From contig JANQPL010000012.1 in the NCBI GenBank assembly GCA_028289425.1, forward strand, positions 1-64,000: a stretch of 64,000 bases of DNA, given 5' to 3'. Positions 42,724-51,037 of this stretch are shown piece after piece. The stretch is from Alphaproteobacteria bacterium (GTDB lineage: Bacteria; Pseudomonadota; Alphaproteobacteria; JANQMY01). How positions within the stretch are numbered: position 1 is the first letter of the stretch; every line of letters starts with the position of its first letter. A program made the translations under genes and the position numbers. The notes under the pieces are model-generated. The model saw nothing but the letters and a program-made list of their open reading frames with translations. It had not been told where the DNA came from and did no database searches.

Positions 42724-43008
42724 ATGAGCAAATCTGAATTTATCGATGCCGTCGCAAAGCGAGGCAAGATCAGCAAGGCAGAAGCCAAGCGTGCAGTTGA
42801 ACTGGTGTTTGGAGAAGTCGAAGCTGGTCTGAAGTCAAACAAGAATGCCGGGCGGTTTACGATCGGCACGTTTGGCACATTTTCGATTACGAAACGCGCT
42901 GCCCGTAAAGGCCGTAACCCACGGACGGGTGAACCGATTAAGATCAAAGCATCGAAGTCGTTGCGCTTTAAGCCGGCTATGCAATTGAAAAAAGCTGCCG
43001 GCTGCTAA
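42724..43008 (+). CDS. HU family DNA-binding protein
   Basis: A 94-residue histone-like protein. MSKSEFIDAVAKRGKISKAEAKRAVELVF is the helical dimer half. GTFSITKRAARKGRNPRTGEPIKIKASKSLRFKPA is the beta-arm signature (RNPRTGE, the loop with the intercalating Pro). The C-terminus adds QLKKAAGC, ending in a Cys, which is unusual. It packages and bends DNA as a dimer. It is followed by a strong terminator. Confidence 0.96.
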   Translation: MSKSEFIDAVAKRGKISKAEAKRAVELVFGEVEAGLKSNKNAGRFTIGTFGTFSITKRAARKGRNPRTGEPIKIKASKSLRFKPAMQLKKAAGC

Positions 43009-43031
43009 TTCCAAATCACTCATTACTTTCC

Positions 43032-43065
43032 AAACCCGCCGGCGGAAATGCTGGCGGGTTTTTTT
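43032..43065 (+). terminator. Intrinsic terminator of the HU gene
   Basis: Arms aaacccgcc (43032-43040) and ggcgggttt (43053-43061) form a 9-bp stem with a 12-nt loop, and the right arm runs into seven T (43059-43065). Confidence 0.88.
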
Positions 43066-43127
43066 GTGTTCAACAGAGTATCGTTCGACCATTAGTTCGA
43101 GTTGAAAGTGATCGATAATCGGCAACC

Positions 43128-46079
43128 ATGGTTACTCTGATCGAACAGGTCCAAGAACAATTGCCGCGTCCGTTCAACCAAGCGCGGGCGCGGCGGTCGC
43201 TTGGCCAGGTGCTGGAACATGCGCGCGCCACTGAAGATCAAAATGAATGCGCGCTGATCACGAAGGCCTTACGACGCGTGACCACGCGGCGGCTGTTGCG
43301 CGCCGTATTCGGCAACAGCCCGTTTCTAACGCGCCTGGTTTTGAAAGATCCGGCCTATGTCTGCGGACTCTTCGACACCAATGCGGAAGAGGCGTTCGAT
43401 GCGATCCTTTCCGATCTGAAAGAATGCAGCGCAAACCCAAACGAAGCCGAATGGATGCGCGCGCTGCGCATTGCAAGACAGCGCGCTGCTTTGTTGTTGG
43501 CGATGGCGGACCTTGGTGGGGTTTGGGATGTGGACGGGATCGTTCGCAGATTGACTCTGTTTGCGGATGCCTGCGTTCAGCAAAGCGTTGAATGGGTGCT
43601 CACCCAATTGACGGATGAGCCGCTTCGCGCCGCCAGTACACCTGCCAAGCTTACGGCCGACAGTGGTTTTTTCGTGTTGGGCATGGGGAAGTTCGGCGGT
43701 CACGAGCTGAATTATTCGAGCGACATTGACCTCATCGTTTTTTTCGATGCGGTAAAGCTATCTCGCCTCACGGACAAAGAACCGCAAATGCTTGCCATTG
43801 CGGCGACTAAGAAACTTGTGTCTTTGCTCAACGACATGACGGCCGATGGCTATGTGTTTCGGGTGGATTTGAGGCTTCGGCCGGATGCCGGAGCGACGCA
43901 GGTCGCCCTGTCCACGGAAGCCGCGGAAATCTATTACGAGACATTCGGTCAGAATTGGGAACGCGCTGCTTTCATCAAGGCACGGGTGATTGCCGGCGAT
44001 CACGGGGTCGGAAATGCCTTCCTCGAACAACTTCGGCCGTTCATCTGGCGGCGTTATCTGGACTATGCCTCCATTGAAGACGTTCACAGCATTAAGCGCC
44101 AGATTCATGCCCATGGCGGTCACCGGGAAATTGCGGTCAATGGCCATGACGTAAAGCTGGGGTGGGGCGGCATTCGAGAGATTGAGTTCTTTGTCCAAAC
44201 GCAGCAACTCATTTTGGGCGGCCGTGATGTGAGTCTTAGGGGGCGGACGACCTGTGAGGTGCTCGCGCGGTTGTCGGACCGGAAGATGATCAGTGCCGAC
44301 GTTGTCGCCGATTTGACGGGCTCCTATCGCTTCCTTCGTATGGTGGAGCATCGGCTGCAGATGATTGAGGATCAGCAGACACACACGCTTCCGGCCGACG
44401 ATCAGGGCGTTGCCCACGTGGCGCTCTTTTGTGGATTTGACGATGTGGCGGCGTTTCGCGACAAGTTGCTCGGAACACTGACAATCGTTCGGGAGCACTA
44501 CAACAGCCTGTTTGAGCAGGAACCGTCCTTGTCCAAGGAAACGGGCAGTCTGGTGTTCACGGGCGTTGATGACGATCCCGAAACCCTTAAGTCCCTTGAG
44601 GATTTGGGCTTTGAGCGTCCTAAGCAGATTTCTTCGGCAATCCGTGCGTGGCATCATGGGCGGCTGCGTGCCACACGCAGCGAGCGCGCTCGGCAGAAAC
44701 TCACCGCTATTGTGCCTGTACTTCTTGAGTCTTTCTCGAAAGTGTCCGACCCGGATGCTGCATTCGCCCGGTTTAACCGGTTTCTGGAAGGATTGCCGGC
44801 GGGCGTTCAACTCTTCTCTTTGCTGCATTCAAATCCACAATTGCTTGGTCTGTTGTCGTCGGTTTTGGGGATCGCGCCGCGGCTTGCGCCCATTCTTGCG
44901 GGCAATGCCCGCATGTTGGATGCGGTTATCGAACCTGGATATCTCGACGGCTTGCCGACGCTTTCGGAATTGAAAGGCGATTTTGCAGAAAGAATCCGAA
45001 CGGTTTCCGCGTATGAGACCGTCTTGGACGAAACCCGGCGATGGGCCCATGAGCAATCGCTGCGCATCGGTATTCAGACCTTAACTGGTCGCGCGCAAGC
45101 CGACGCGGCGGGGGCCGCCTACGCGAATCTGGCAGAAACCATCGTCGCGGCTCTGTTGCCGATCACGGAAGCCTATGTGGCCGAAAAGCACGGCAGTATC
45201 GCTGGCAGCAGCATGGCGGTGCTGGCCATGGGCAAGCTGGGGTCTCGCGAAATGACCGCAGCATCGGATCTGGATTTGATTTTCGTCTACGACGCACCGG
45301 ACCCTGACGCGGTTTCCGATGGCGACAGTCCCCTGTCGGTCACCCAATACTTCATGCGGTTGAGTCAGCGTTTCATCAATGCGCTGACGGTGCAAACCAG
45401 CGAGGGTGGTCTGTTTGAAGTGGATATGCGGCTGCGCCCATCCGGCAATTCAGGCCCGCTCGCCACGTCACTTGAGCGGTTCGAATCGTATCAAATGACC
45501 GACGCTTGGACCTGGGAGCACATGGCCATGACCCGCGGTCGCGTGGTGGCCGGATCCGACGTATTGAAATCGAAAATCGATCAAGTGATCGCCGCCGTGA
45601 TGTGTCGAGAGCGAGATGTTCTGAAAATTGCCAAAGATGTCTTGGACATGCGTGCGCGGATAGAGGGGGAATATTCAAGCTCCAATCCGCTTGAGATCAA
45701 GAATGTGCGCGGCGGCTTGTTGGATGTTGAATTCATTTGTCAGTTCCTACAGCTCAAACATGCCAACGATCATCCTGAAATCCTGCGGGTCAATACAAAG
45801 GAGTCGCTAACGGCGATTGCTCGGACGGATATATTGAGCAGGGACGCGTCCCAAGAACTCCTCAGCGCGTGCGAGGACTATCACAAGCTCATACAGATCA
45901 CGCGCATCGCGTTTGAATCGTCCTTCAAAATTGAAGATGTATCCGCGGGTCTGGAACAGATTCTGTGCGCGGCAGTGGGGTGCGAAAGCCTTGTGGAATT
46001 GGAAAATCACCTCAAGCGCTTGCAAGCGCAGGTGAAAGATCAGTTTACAAATATCATTGAGATACCCGCCGGCATCTGA
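43128..46079 (+). CDS. glnE: Bifunctional glutamine synthetase adenylyltransferase/deadenylase
   Basis: A 983-residue enzyme with two nucleotidyltransferase domains. The deadenylase site GMGKFGGHELNYSSDIDLIVFFD is about residues 184-206, and the adenylylase site AMGKLGSREMTAASDLDLIFVYD is about 699-721. Both GxGKxG and SDxD metal motifs are intact. Helical regulatory parts lie between and after. It adjusts glutamine synthetase to nitrogen status via PII. It is convergent with speE, 11 bases apart. Confidence 0.97.
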   Translation: MVTLIEQVQEQLPRPFNQARARRSLGQVLEHARATEDQNECALITKALRRVTTRRLLRAVFGNSPFLTRLVLKDPAYVCGLFDTNAEEAFDAILSDLKECSANPNEAEWMRALRIARQRAALLLAMADLGGVWDVDGIVRRLTLFADACVQQSVEWVLTQLTDEPLRAASTPAKLTADSGFFVLGMGKFGGHELNYSSDIDLIVFFDAVKLSRLTDKEPQMLAIAATKKLVSLLNDMTADGYVFRVDLRLRPDAGATQVALSTEAAEIYYETFGQNWERAAFIKARVIAGDHGVGNAFLEQLRPFIWRRYLDYASIEDVHSIKRQIHAHGGHREIAVNGHDVKLGWGGIREIEFFVQTQQLILGGRDVSLRGRTTCEVLARLSDRKMISADVVADLTGSYRFLRMVEHRLQMIEDQQTHTLPADDQGVAHVALFCGFDDVAAFRDKLLGTLTIVREHYNSLFEQEPSLSKETGSLVFTGVDDDPETLKSLEDLGFERPKQISSAIRAWHHGRLRATRSERARQKLTAIVPVLLESFSKVSDPDAAFARFNRFLEGLPAGVQLFSLLHSNPQLLGLLSSVLGIAPRLAPILAGNARMLDAVIEPGYLDGLPTLSELKGDFAERIRTVSAYETVLDETRRWAHEQSLRIGIQTLTGRAQADAAGAAYANLAETIVAALLPITEAYVAEKHGSIAGSSMAVLAMGKLGSREMTAASDLDLIFVYDAPDPDAVSDGDSPLSVTQYFMRLSQRFINALTVQTSEGGLFEVDMRLRPSGNSGPLATSLERFESYQMTDAWTWEHMAMTRGRVVAGSDVLKSKIDQVIAAVMCRERDVLKIAKDVLDMRARIEGEYSSSNPLEIKNVRGGLLDVEFICQFLQLKHANDHPEILRVNTKESLTAIARTDILSRDASQELLSACEDYHKLIQITRIAFESSFKIEDVSAGLEQILCAAVGCESLVELENHLKRLQAQVKDQFTNIIEIPAGI

Positions 46080-46090
46080 GTTGCGCCGGT

Positions 46091-46951
46091 CTACTTGGAC
46101 AGCGCTTCAATCCAGTTGGGCAGGGCGTAGGCTGCACGATGGATTGCGGGATTGTAGTAGGTGGTGGAGATGGCCGTATCCGCATAGCGCTGCTGCACCA
46201 GCTTCAAATTGTCTTCCCGGCCAAGGGCAAACCCTTTGCTAGCCCAGGTTAGAGCCATGAAGCCCCCTGTGTATGTGGGCGTCACTGTGAGATAAACGCC
46301 GCTGTGGTTGAATGTGTTGCGGAGCTGGCGGCAGGTGTCGCTCAATTCCTCCGCTTGAAGAAAGGGCGCGCCGGTTTGAAAAACCGCGATGCCCTCCGGC
46401 GTCAACGCATCCGAAATCGTTCGGTAGAACTGGTCGGAAAACAGAACCTCCGCGGGACCCACCGGGTCCGGCCGGTCGCTAACGATCAAATCGTATTTGC
46501 CCAATTGCTCGGGTTCTTTCAAGAACTCTGCTGCATCACAGATGTTGACGTTCAGGCGGCTATCGTCAAAGGCGCTGGCATTGAGGTCCGTGAAATGTTC
46601 ACGACACAGATCAACCACGCGGCCGTCAATTTCCGCAAGATCGACCGTCTCGACCGACTTATGCTTGAGTGCTTCCTCCGCAACCGCCAAGTCGCCGCCC
46701 CCCACGATGGCCACTTGTTTCACATTGCCGTGTTCGAGCATGGGCAAATGGGTCAGCATCTCGGAATAGCTGTCTTCGTCGCGGGTGGTGATTTGAACGA
46801 TCCCGTCGAGTGCCATGACGCGTCCATTGTCTTCCGTGTCGAAGATTTGGATGTGCTGGAACGTGCTGCGCTCATCGACCAGCATGTCGCCCATCAACCG
46901 AAACCCCTGAAAATACCCGCCGTGAAGGTCTTCGATGAATGTTTGCGTCAT
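46091..46951 (-). CDS. speE: Polyamine aminopropyltransferase (spermidine synthase)
   Basis: A 286-residue enzyme that adds the aminopropyl group of decarboxylated SAM to putrescine. FQHIQIFDTEDNGRVMALDGIVQITTRDEDSYSEML covers the polyamine and dcSAM-binding start, and SDRPDPVGPAEVLF contains the catalytic Asp. The usual GGGDG motif reads GGGDLA, losing one glycine. ATG at 46951 fits the family, and a 35-residue upstream extension does not. It is divergent from speD, with the shared operator dyad 107 bases from its start. Confidence 0.93.
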   Translation of the reverse strand: MTQTFIEDLHGGYFQGFRLMGDMLVDERSTFQHIQIFDTEDNGRVMALDGIVQITTRDEDSYSEMLTHLPMLEHGNVKQVAIVGGGDLAVAEEALKHKSVETVDLAEIDGRVVDLCREHFTDLNASAFDDSRLNVNICDAAEFLKEPEQLGKYDLIVSDRPDPVGPAEVLFSDQFYRTISDALTPEGIAVFQTGAPFLQAEELSDTCRQLRNTFNHSGVYLTVTPTYTGGFMALTWASKGFALGREDNLKLVQQRYADTAISTTYYNPAIHRAAYALPNWIEALSK

Positions 46952-47050
46952 TTTGTGCGTGTTTTCCCTATGCTCGAGGCAACCGTAAATCGCGCGGACA
47001 TATAGGGCAGTTGAGCTGTGATGAGAACCCAAAATAAAGTGGTCAAAAAA

Positions 47051-47065
47051 GCGCACGTCGTGCGT
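47051..47065. promoter_or_regulatory. Operator-like dyad between speE and speD
   Basis: GCGCAC-GTC-GTGCGT, a 5-of-6 dyad matching the sites at odc and the XRE locus. It is placed between TTGACC (minus strand, near 47040-47045) and TTGACG (plus, 47075-47080), so one protein could act on both genes. Confidence 0.55.
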
Positions 47066-47074
47066 ATTTTTTTG

Positions 47075-47104
47075 TTGACGCGGGCCGTCAAATTTTTTTA
47101 TATG
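47075..47104 (+). promoter_or_regulatory. Predicted speD promoter
   Basis: TTGACG (47075-47080) and TATATG (47099-47104) are separated by 18 bases that include a seven-T run. The predicted start near 47111 leaves a leader of about 135 bases before speD. Confidence 0.55.
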
Positions 47105-47246
47105 CGCGCCGCGCTGCCGGCATGAACCCGACCAGTTTCCGGGTATGTGTCCCCAACCTCCTAGCGTTATTGCGGGGGTATGAACCGATAAATGTCCAAG
47201 AGGCGCTGTTGATTGAACATCTATCTGGTGGAAGGGACATACGGCG
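47105..47246 (+). promoter_or_regulatory. speD leader with short upstream reading frames
   Basis: The leader contains a 12-codon frame (ATG 47145 to TGA 47183) and a six-codon frame starting atgtccaag near 47192 that ends shortly before speD. It has GC-rich blocks that may pair (for example cccc near 47150 with ggggg near 47173). No known riboswitch pattern was recognised. Short upstream frames regulate AdoMet decarboxylase in eukaryotes, but neither here has a good ribosome-binding site. Confidence 0.3.
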
Positions 47247-47681
47247 ATGTCTCAGTCGAAAGTTGTTAAACTGTCCGACACGGCGGCGGAAACGGCCCAA
47301 CCTGCTGAAATCAAAGACTATTTTGTGGAGCGAGACGGCCTGGTTTTCGCGGGCAGTCACATTATTGTGGATCTCTGGGGTGCCCAGGGGCTGACGGACG
47401 TTGCCTTCATCGAGGCCGCCCTGCGCAAGGCCATCACCGCGTCGAAAGCCACATTGTTGCACATCCACTTGCACCAGTTTGGGCCAAATGAAGGCATCTC
47501 CGGCGTGGCTGTTTTGGCGGAATCGCACATCAGCATCCACACATGGCCGGAGCGCGAATTCGCCGCCATCGACATATTTATGTGCGGTGGGGCTGACCCG
47601 GCCAAAGCGATCCCGGTTCTGAAAGAAGCGTTTCAGCCGACGAACGTGTCGATCGGCGAATACAAACGCGGTGTGGTCTGA
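47247..47681 (+). CDS. speD: S-adenosylmethionine decarboxylase proenzyme
   Basis: A 144-residue prokaryotic-type AdoMetDC. The self-cleavage site that makes the pyruvoyl group is E92-S93 in LAESHISIHTWPE. The downstream IDIFMCGGADP and the HIHLHQFGPNEGISGVAVL strand complete the family pattern. It makes decarboxylated SAM for SpeE. The N-terminal 20 residues are an extra tail. It is divergent from speE and upstream of the FAD oxidoreductase operon. Confidence 0.94.
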   Translation: MSQSKVVKLSDTAAETAQPAEIKDYFVERDGLVFAGSHIIVDLWGAQGLTDVAFIEAALRKAITASKATLLHIHLHQFGPNEGISGVAVLAESHISIHTWPEREFAAIDIFMCGGADPAKAIPVLKEAFQPTNVSIGEYKRGVV

Positions 47682-47785
47682 CAGCATTTCCGTTAACGTG
47701 CCGGTAATGTCTTGAAGCGCCGCGTGCACGCTCTGGTGGGTTGGTAAACACAATCTTTATTCCGTCGGCGTTAGGCTCGCGCAGA

Positions 47786-47813
47786 GGGGTGGCGAGACTT
47801 TATCTTGCGCCCC
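47786..47813 (+). other. Hairpin between speD and the FAD oxidoreductase operon
   Basis: ggcgaga and tcttgcgcc, with flanking gggg and cccc, can pair as a bulged stem around cttta. It may be a terminator-like or attenuator hairpin. It has no T-tract. Confidence 0.3.
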
Positions 47814-47837
47814 TGGGGCAGTAATCAGGCGCAAGGG

Positions 47838-49436
47838 ATGACGCAACAAGTCGACGTGGCGATTATCGGTGCAGGCCTTAACGGCCTGACCGCTGCAGCC
47901 TATTTGGCAAAAGGCGGTCACCGTGTGGTTGTGTTGGAACGCGGTGACCGTGTGGGCGGTGCTGCGGCAAATCGCGAAGTCTTTCCAGGCTATGTGTATC
48001 CGACCGCGGGTTACGCCAGCCAAATGGTGCATGCATCGATCATGCACGATTTGGAGTTGGGACGTCATGGTCTGGCGTTCGTCCCGGCCCGTGCCAATGT
48101 CACCCTGTCGTCCGACGGGGATAATCTGGCCACCTATCCCGACGTTGAAAAAACAATTCGCGCCATACAGCACCTGTCGTTGCGCGACGCGGAAGCCTAT
48201 GGGCAGATGACTGTGAAGCTGCGTCGCTTCGCGGCGTTCGCGCAACCCTTTCTGGAAGCCGAGAGGGAAACATCAAAACGCCGTGCGCCGGACCCATTTG
48301 CGCCGTTTGAGCGGATTCAAAAACTGGTCGACGCTCAGGGTGCGGAAGAGATGCTTGACTGCCTGCGATGGTCGGTTGAAAGCCTGGGACATGCGCTCGA
48401 TGGATGGTTTGAGGTGCCGGCGCTAAAAGCGCATTTGGCGGGGCGTGCGCTTTTGGGGGCGTCGCTTGGACCCTATTCGGCAACAACGGCGCCGTTGCTG
48501 TCAAAGTCACTTGGCTTTTTCGCACACCAGCAGTCCGGCGGTATCGGCTATGTGCGGGGCGGCGCCGGTGCGCTATGCGAAAGCCTGATGAAAGCGTTGT
48601 GGTCCTATGGCGGCGATGTCCGTTTGGAAGCAAAGGTTTCCGACATTCGCCTCAAAGACGGAAATGCGACCGGCGTTGTCCTCGACAGGGGCGATGAGAT
48701 TGAAGCTTCGACGGTGGTTTCAAGCTTAGATGTAAAGCAAACCTTTCTCACCCTGTTCGACTTGAAATCACTTCAGCAAACATTCATCGACAAGGTGCTG
48801 AAGGTCAAAACCCGTGGGGCCCTGGGCAAGATGAGCATAGCGTTGGACGCGCTGCCAAGATTTCCTGCCATTCCGCCTGCTTCGCCTCTTTGGGTTGGTG
48901 ATTGGCAGTTGACCCCCACCTTGCTCGATTTGGAGCGGGCTTTTGACGATTGGAAAAACAAGATCGCCCCGCAACAGCCCCACATCGTGTTCAACACGCC
49001 GAGTGTTTTCGACTCCACACTGGCGCCGCCGGGCAAGCATGTCATGCTTGTTTTTATCCAGTATCTGACCGACGAGTTGCTGGAGGGCCCTTGGGACGAT
49101 CAGAAGAAGGAGGCACTTTGTCAGAAGGTGGTCGATCAGATTGCCGAGCATAGTCCGGGCTTCAAGGATCTTATTCTTCATACGGAACTTCAGACGCCCG
49201 GCGATTTAGAGGACATGTTCGGTCTGAGTGGCGGTCACATCTTTCACGGCGAAGCGTCGCCCGACCAATTGTTGACACATTCGGCCTTCTCCAACGTGGC
49301 CGAACATCGGGCGCCCATCGGCAATCTCTATTTGTGTGGTTCAGGGTGCCACCCGGCAGGCGGACTGTTGGCCATGTCAGGTCAATCAGCGGCAAAAGTC
49401 ATTGAAGCCGATCTAGCGCCGCGGAGATGGCTATGA
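47838..49436 (+). CDS. FAD-dependent oxidoreductase, phytoene desaturase/PYROXD2-like (1)
   Basis: A 532-residue flavoprotein. The dinucleotide-binding motif VAIIGAGLNGLTAAAYLAKGG and VLERGDRVGGAA lie at the N-terminus. GGIGYVRGGAGALCESLMKAL and the C-terminal LYLCGSGCHPAGGLLAMSGQSAA are the second FAD-binding region of the phytoene-desaturase/amine-oxidase superfamily. ATG 47838 starts just before the fold; TTG 47805 is possible. The operon partners are a paralogue and a GcvT-like protein, which argues against carotenoid synthesis. The substrate is unknown. Confidence 0.88.
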   Translation: MTQQVDVAIIGAGLNGLTAAAYLAKGGHRVVVLERGDRVGGAAANREVFPGYVYPTAGYASQMVHASIMHDLELGRHGLAFVPARANVTLSSDGDNLATYPDVEKTIRAIQHLSLRDAEAYGQMTVKLRRFAAFAQPFLEAERETSKRRAPDPFAPFERIQKLVDAQGAEEMLDCLRWSVESLGHALDGWFEVPALKAHLAGRALLGASLGPYSATTAPLLSKSLGFFAHQQSGGIGYVRGGAGALCESLMKALWSYGGDVRLEAKVSDIRLKDGNATGVVLDRGDEIEASTVVSSLDVKQTFLTLFDLKSLQQTFIDKVLKVKTRGALGKMSIALDALPRFPAIPPASPLWVGDWQLTPTLLDLERAFDDWKNKIAPQQPHIVFNTPSVFDSTLAPPGKHVMLVFIQYLTDELLEGPWDDQKKEALCQKVVDQIAEHSPGFKDLILHTELQTPGDLEDMFGLSGGHIFHGEASPDQLLTHSAFSNVAEHRAPIGNLYLCGSGCHPAGGLLAMSGQSAAKVIEADLAPRRWL

Positions 49437-51037
49437 AAAGAAGCCAACGTGATCTCCACCAATATGACATTGCGGTGATTGGCGCCGGCCACAATGGGCT
49501 TGTGTGCGCGGCCATGTTGGCAAAGTCGGGAAAACGGGTGGTTCTTTTGGAAGCGCGGCAAAAGATCGGCGGCCTGTGCGTCACGGAAGAAATTGCCGAA
49601 GATGTGCAGGGGTCCGTGTGCGCCCATTTGGTCCACGGGCTCAACAAGCGGGTTGTTTCCGACCTTCGGCTGTCTAAGCATGGCATTACGTTCGCGGATG
49701 GCTTTCAATCGACAATTGCCCTTAACGAAGATGGTCAGCATCTGACGCTCACGCGCGATGTGGCCGAAACGAAAAACAACATTGCGTCCTTTTCAACCAG
49801 TGATGCCAATAACTACCTGAAATTCGACGAGCGCCTGTCGGCCTTCGCGCGCGTGTTGTCGGTTTTGGCCGACGAACCCATGCCCTCTATCGTCCATGCC
49901 GCCAAGGGTGATGAACGTCAGTGGCATAAGGCCCGTCAGGCGCTTGCCAAGCTTCCGGCGGATCAGAGCGCAGACTTTCTTCATGCCCTCTCGTCCAGTT
50001 TGGCGGATTTCCTCGATGACTATTTCGAGACCGATTTGTTGAAAGGGGCGTTGGCGCATGATGCGGTGATGGGGAATGCGTTGGGCCCGCGCAGCCCGGG
50101 ATCTACGTTGGGCCTCTTGTATCGGCGGACCACTGAATTGCTGGGCGATCCCCACTATTTCGGTCACCCGATTGGCGGCATTGGCGCGATTTCCGATGCG
50201 CTCGGCAAAGCCGCATTGGAAGCGGGGGCGGACATCCGGTTGGGTGCGGATGTGACCGGTCTCAACGTCATCGATGGCAGTGTGGTGGGTGTCACCCTTG
50301 AAGACGGCCAGACCATCTCGGCGCGTGCTGTCGTCTCAAGTCTCGATCCGCGCAAAACGTTTCTGTCCTTACTTCCGGCAGGTACTGCCGATCTGCGGTT
50401 CCTTCGCAAGATGCGCCACTGGCGCTGCGAGGGCGCGGCGGCCAAAGTAAATTTCGCGCTGGATGCCATTCCGGAATTCGTCGGCCTTTCGGAAGAGGAG
50501 GTGACCCGGTCGCGTCTGTTGATCTGCCCCAGCACGGACTATCTTGAGTTTGCTTTCAATCACACAAAATACGAAGAGTTTAGCGACTATCCAGCGCTGG
50601 AGATCGTAATTCCGACGGCGCTCGACCCGACCCTCGCCGAGCCCGACCAGCATGTGATGTCAATTTTGGTGCATTATTGTCCGCTTCACGTGAAGGAGGG
50701 CTGGAACAAAGTTCGAGACCGCTTCGTGGAACGTATTATTCGCGTGCTGACGACTTTCGCACCGGACATCGCCGACGTGATCACAGCCGGTCAGGTGCTC
50801 ACGCCTGCCGACATTGCTCAAGATTTTGGGTTGACCGGTGGGCATTGGCATCACGGCGATCTGTCCTTGGATCAGAGTTTCTTTTTCAGGCCGGATGCCG
50901 CGGCGATGCACTACGAGACACCTGTGCCGGGGCTCTATGTCTGCGGTGCCGGAAGCCATCCCGGTGGAAGTTTGACCGGCACGCCGGGCCACAATGCCGC
51001 CCAGGTGATCTTGACGCGTGAAAAGGAACGGGCATGA
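49427..51037 (+). CDS. FAD-dependent oxidoreductase, phytoene desaturase/PYROXD2-like (2)
   Basis: A 536-residue paralogue of the preceding gene product: IAVIGAGHNGLVCAAMLAKSGKRVVLLEARQKIGG at the start, FGHPIGGIGAISDALGKAALEAGAD in the middle and LYVCGAGSHPGGSLTGTPGHNAA at the end. The start overlaps the upstream gene (ATG 49427 or, for an ATGA overlap, 49433), and its stop overlaps the GcvT-like gene, so all three are translationally coupled. The two FAD proteins may form a heteromer. Confidence 0.88.
   Translation: MAMKRSQRDLHQYDIAVIGAGHNGLVCAAMLAKSGKRVVLLEARQKIGGLCVTEEIAEDVQGSVCAHLVHGLNKRVVSDLRLSKHGITFADGFQSTIALNEDGQHLTLTRDVAETKNNIASFSTSDANNYLKFDERLSAFARVLSVLADEPMPSIVHAAKGDERQWHKARQALAKLPADQSADFLHALSSSLADFLDDYFETDLLKGALAHDAVMGNALGPRSPGSTLGLLYRRTTELLGDPHYFGHPIGGIGAISDALGKAALEAGADIRLGADVTGLNVIDGSVVGVTLEDGQTISARAVVSSLDPRKTFLSLLPAGTADLRFLRKMRHWRCEGAAAKVNFALDAIPEFVGLSEEEVTRSRLLICPSTDYLEFAFNHTKYEEFSDYPALEIVIPTALDPTLAEPDQHVMSILVHYCPLHVKEGWNKVRDRFVERIIRVLTTFAPDIADVITAGQVLTPADIAQDFGLTGGHWHHGDLSLDQSFFFRPDAAAMHYETPVPGLYVCGAGSHPGGSLTGTPGHNAAQVILTREKERA

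Noticed and set aside
47122-47394. 90-codon plus-strand frame overlapping speD start
   Set aside because: No domain, overlaps speD in another frame; not a separate gene.
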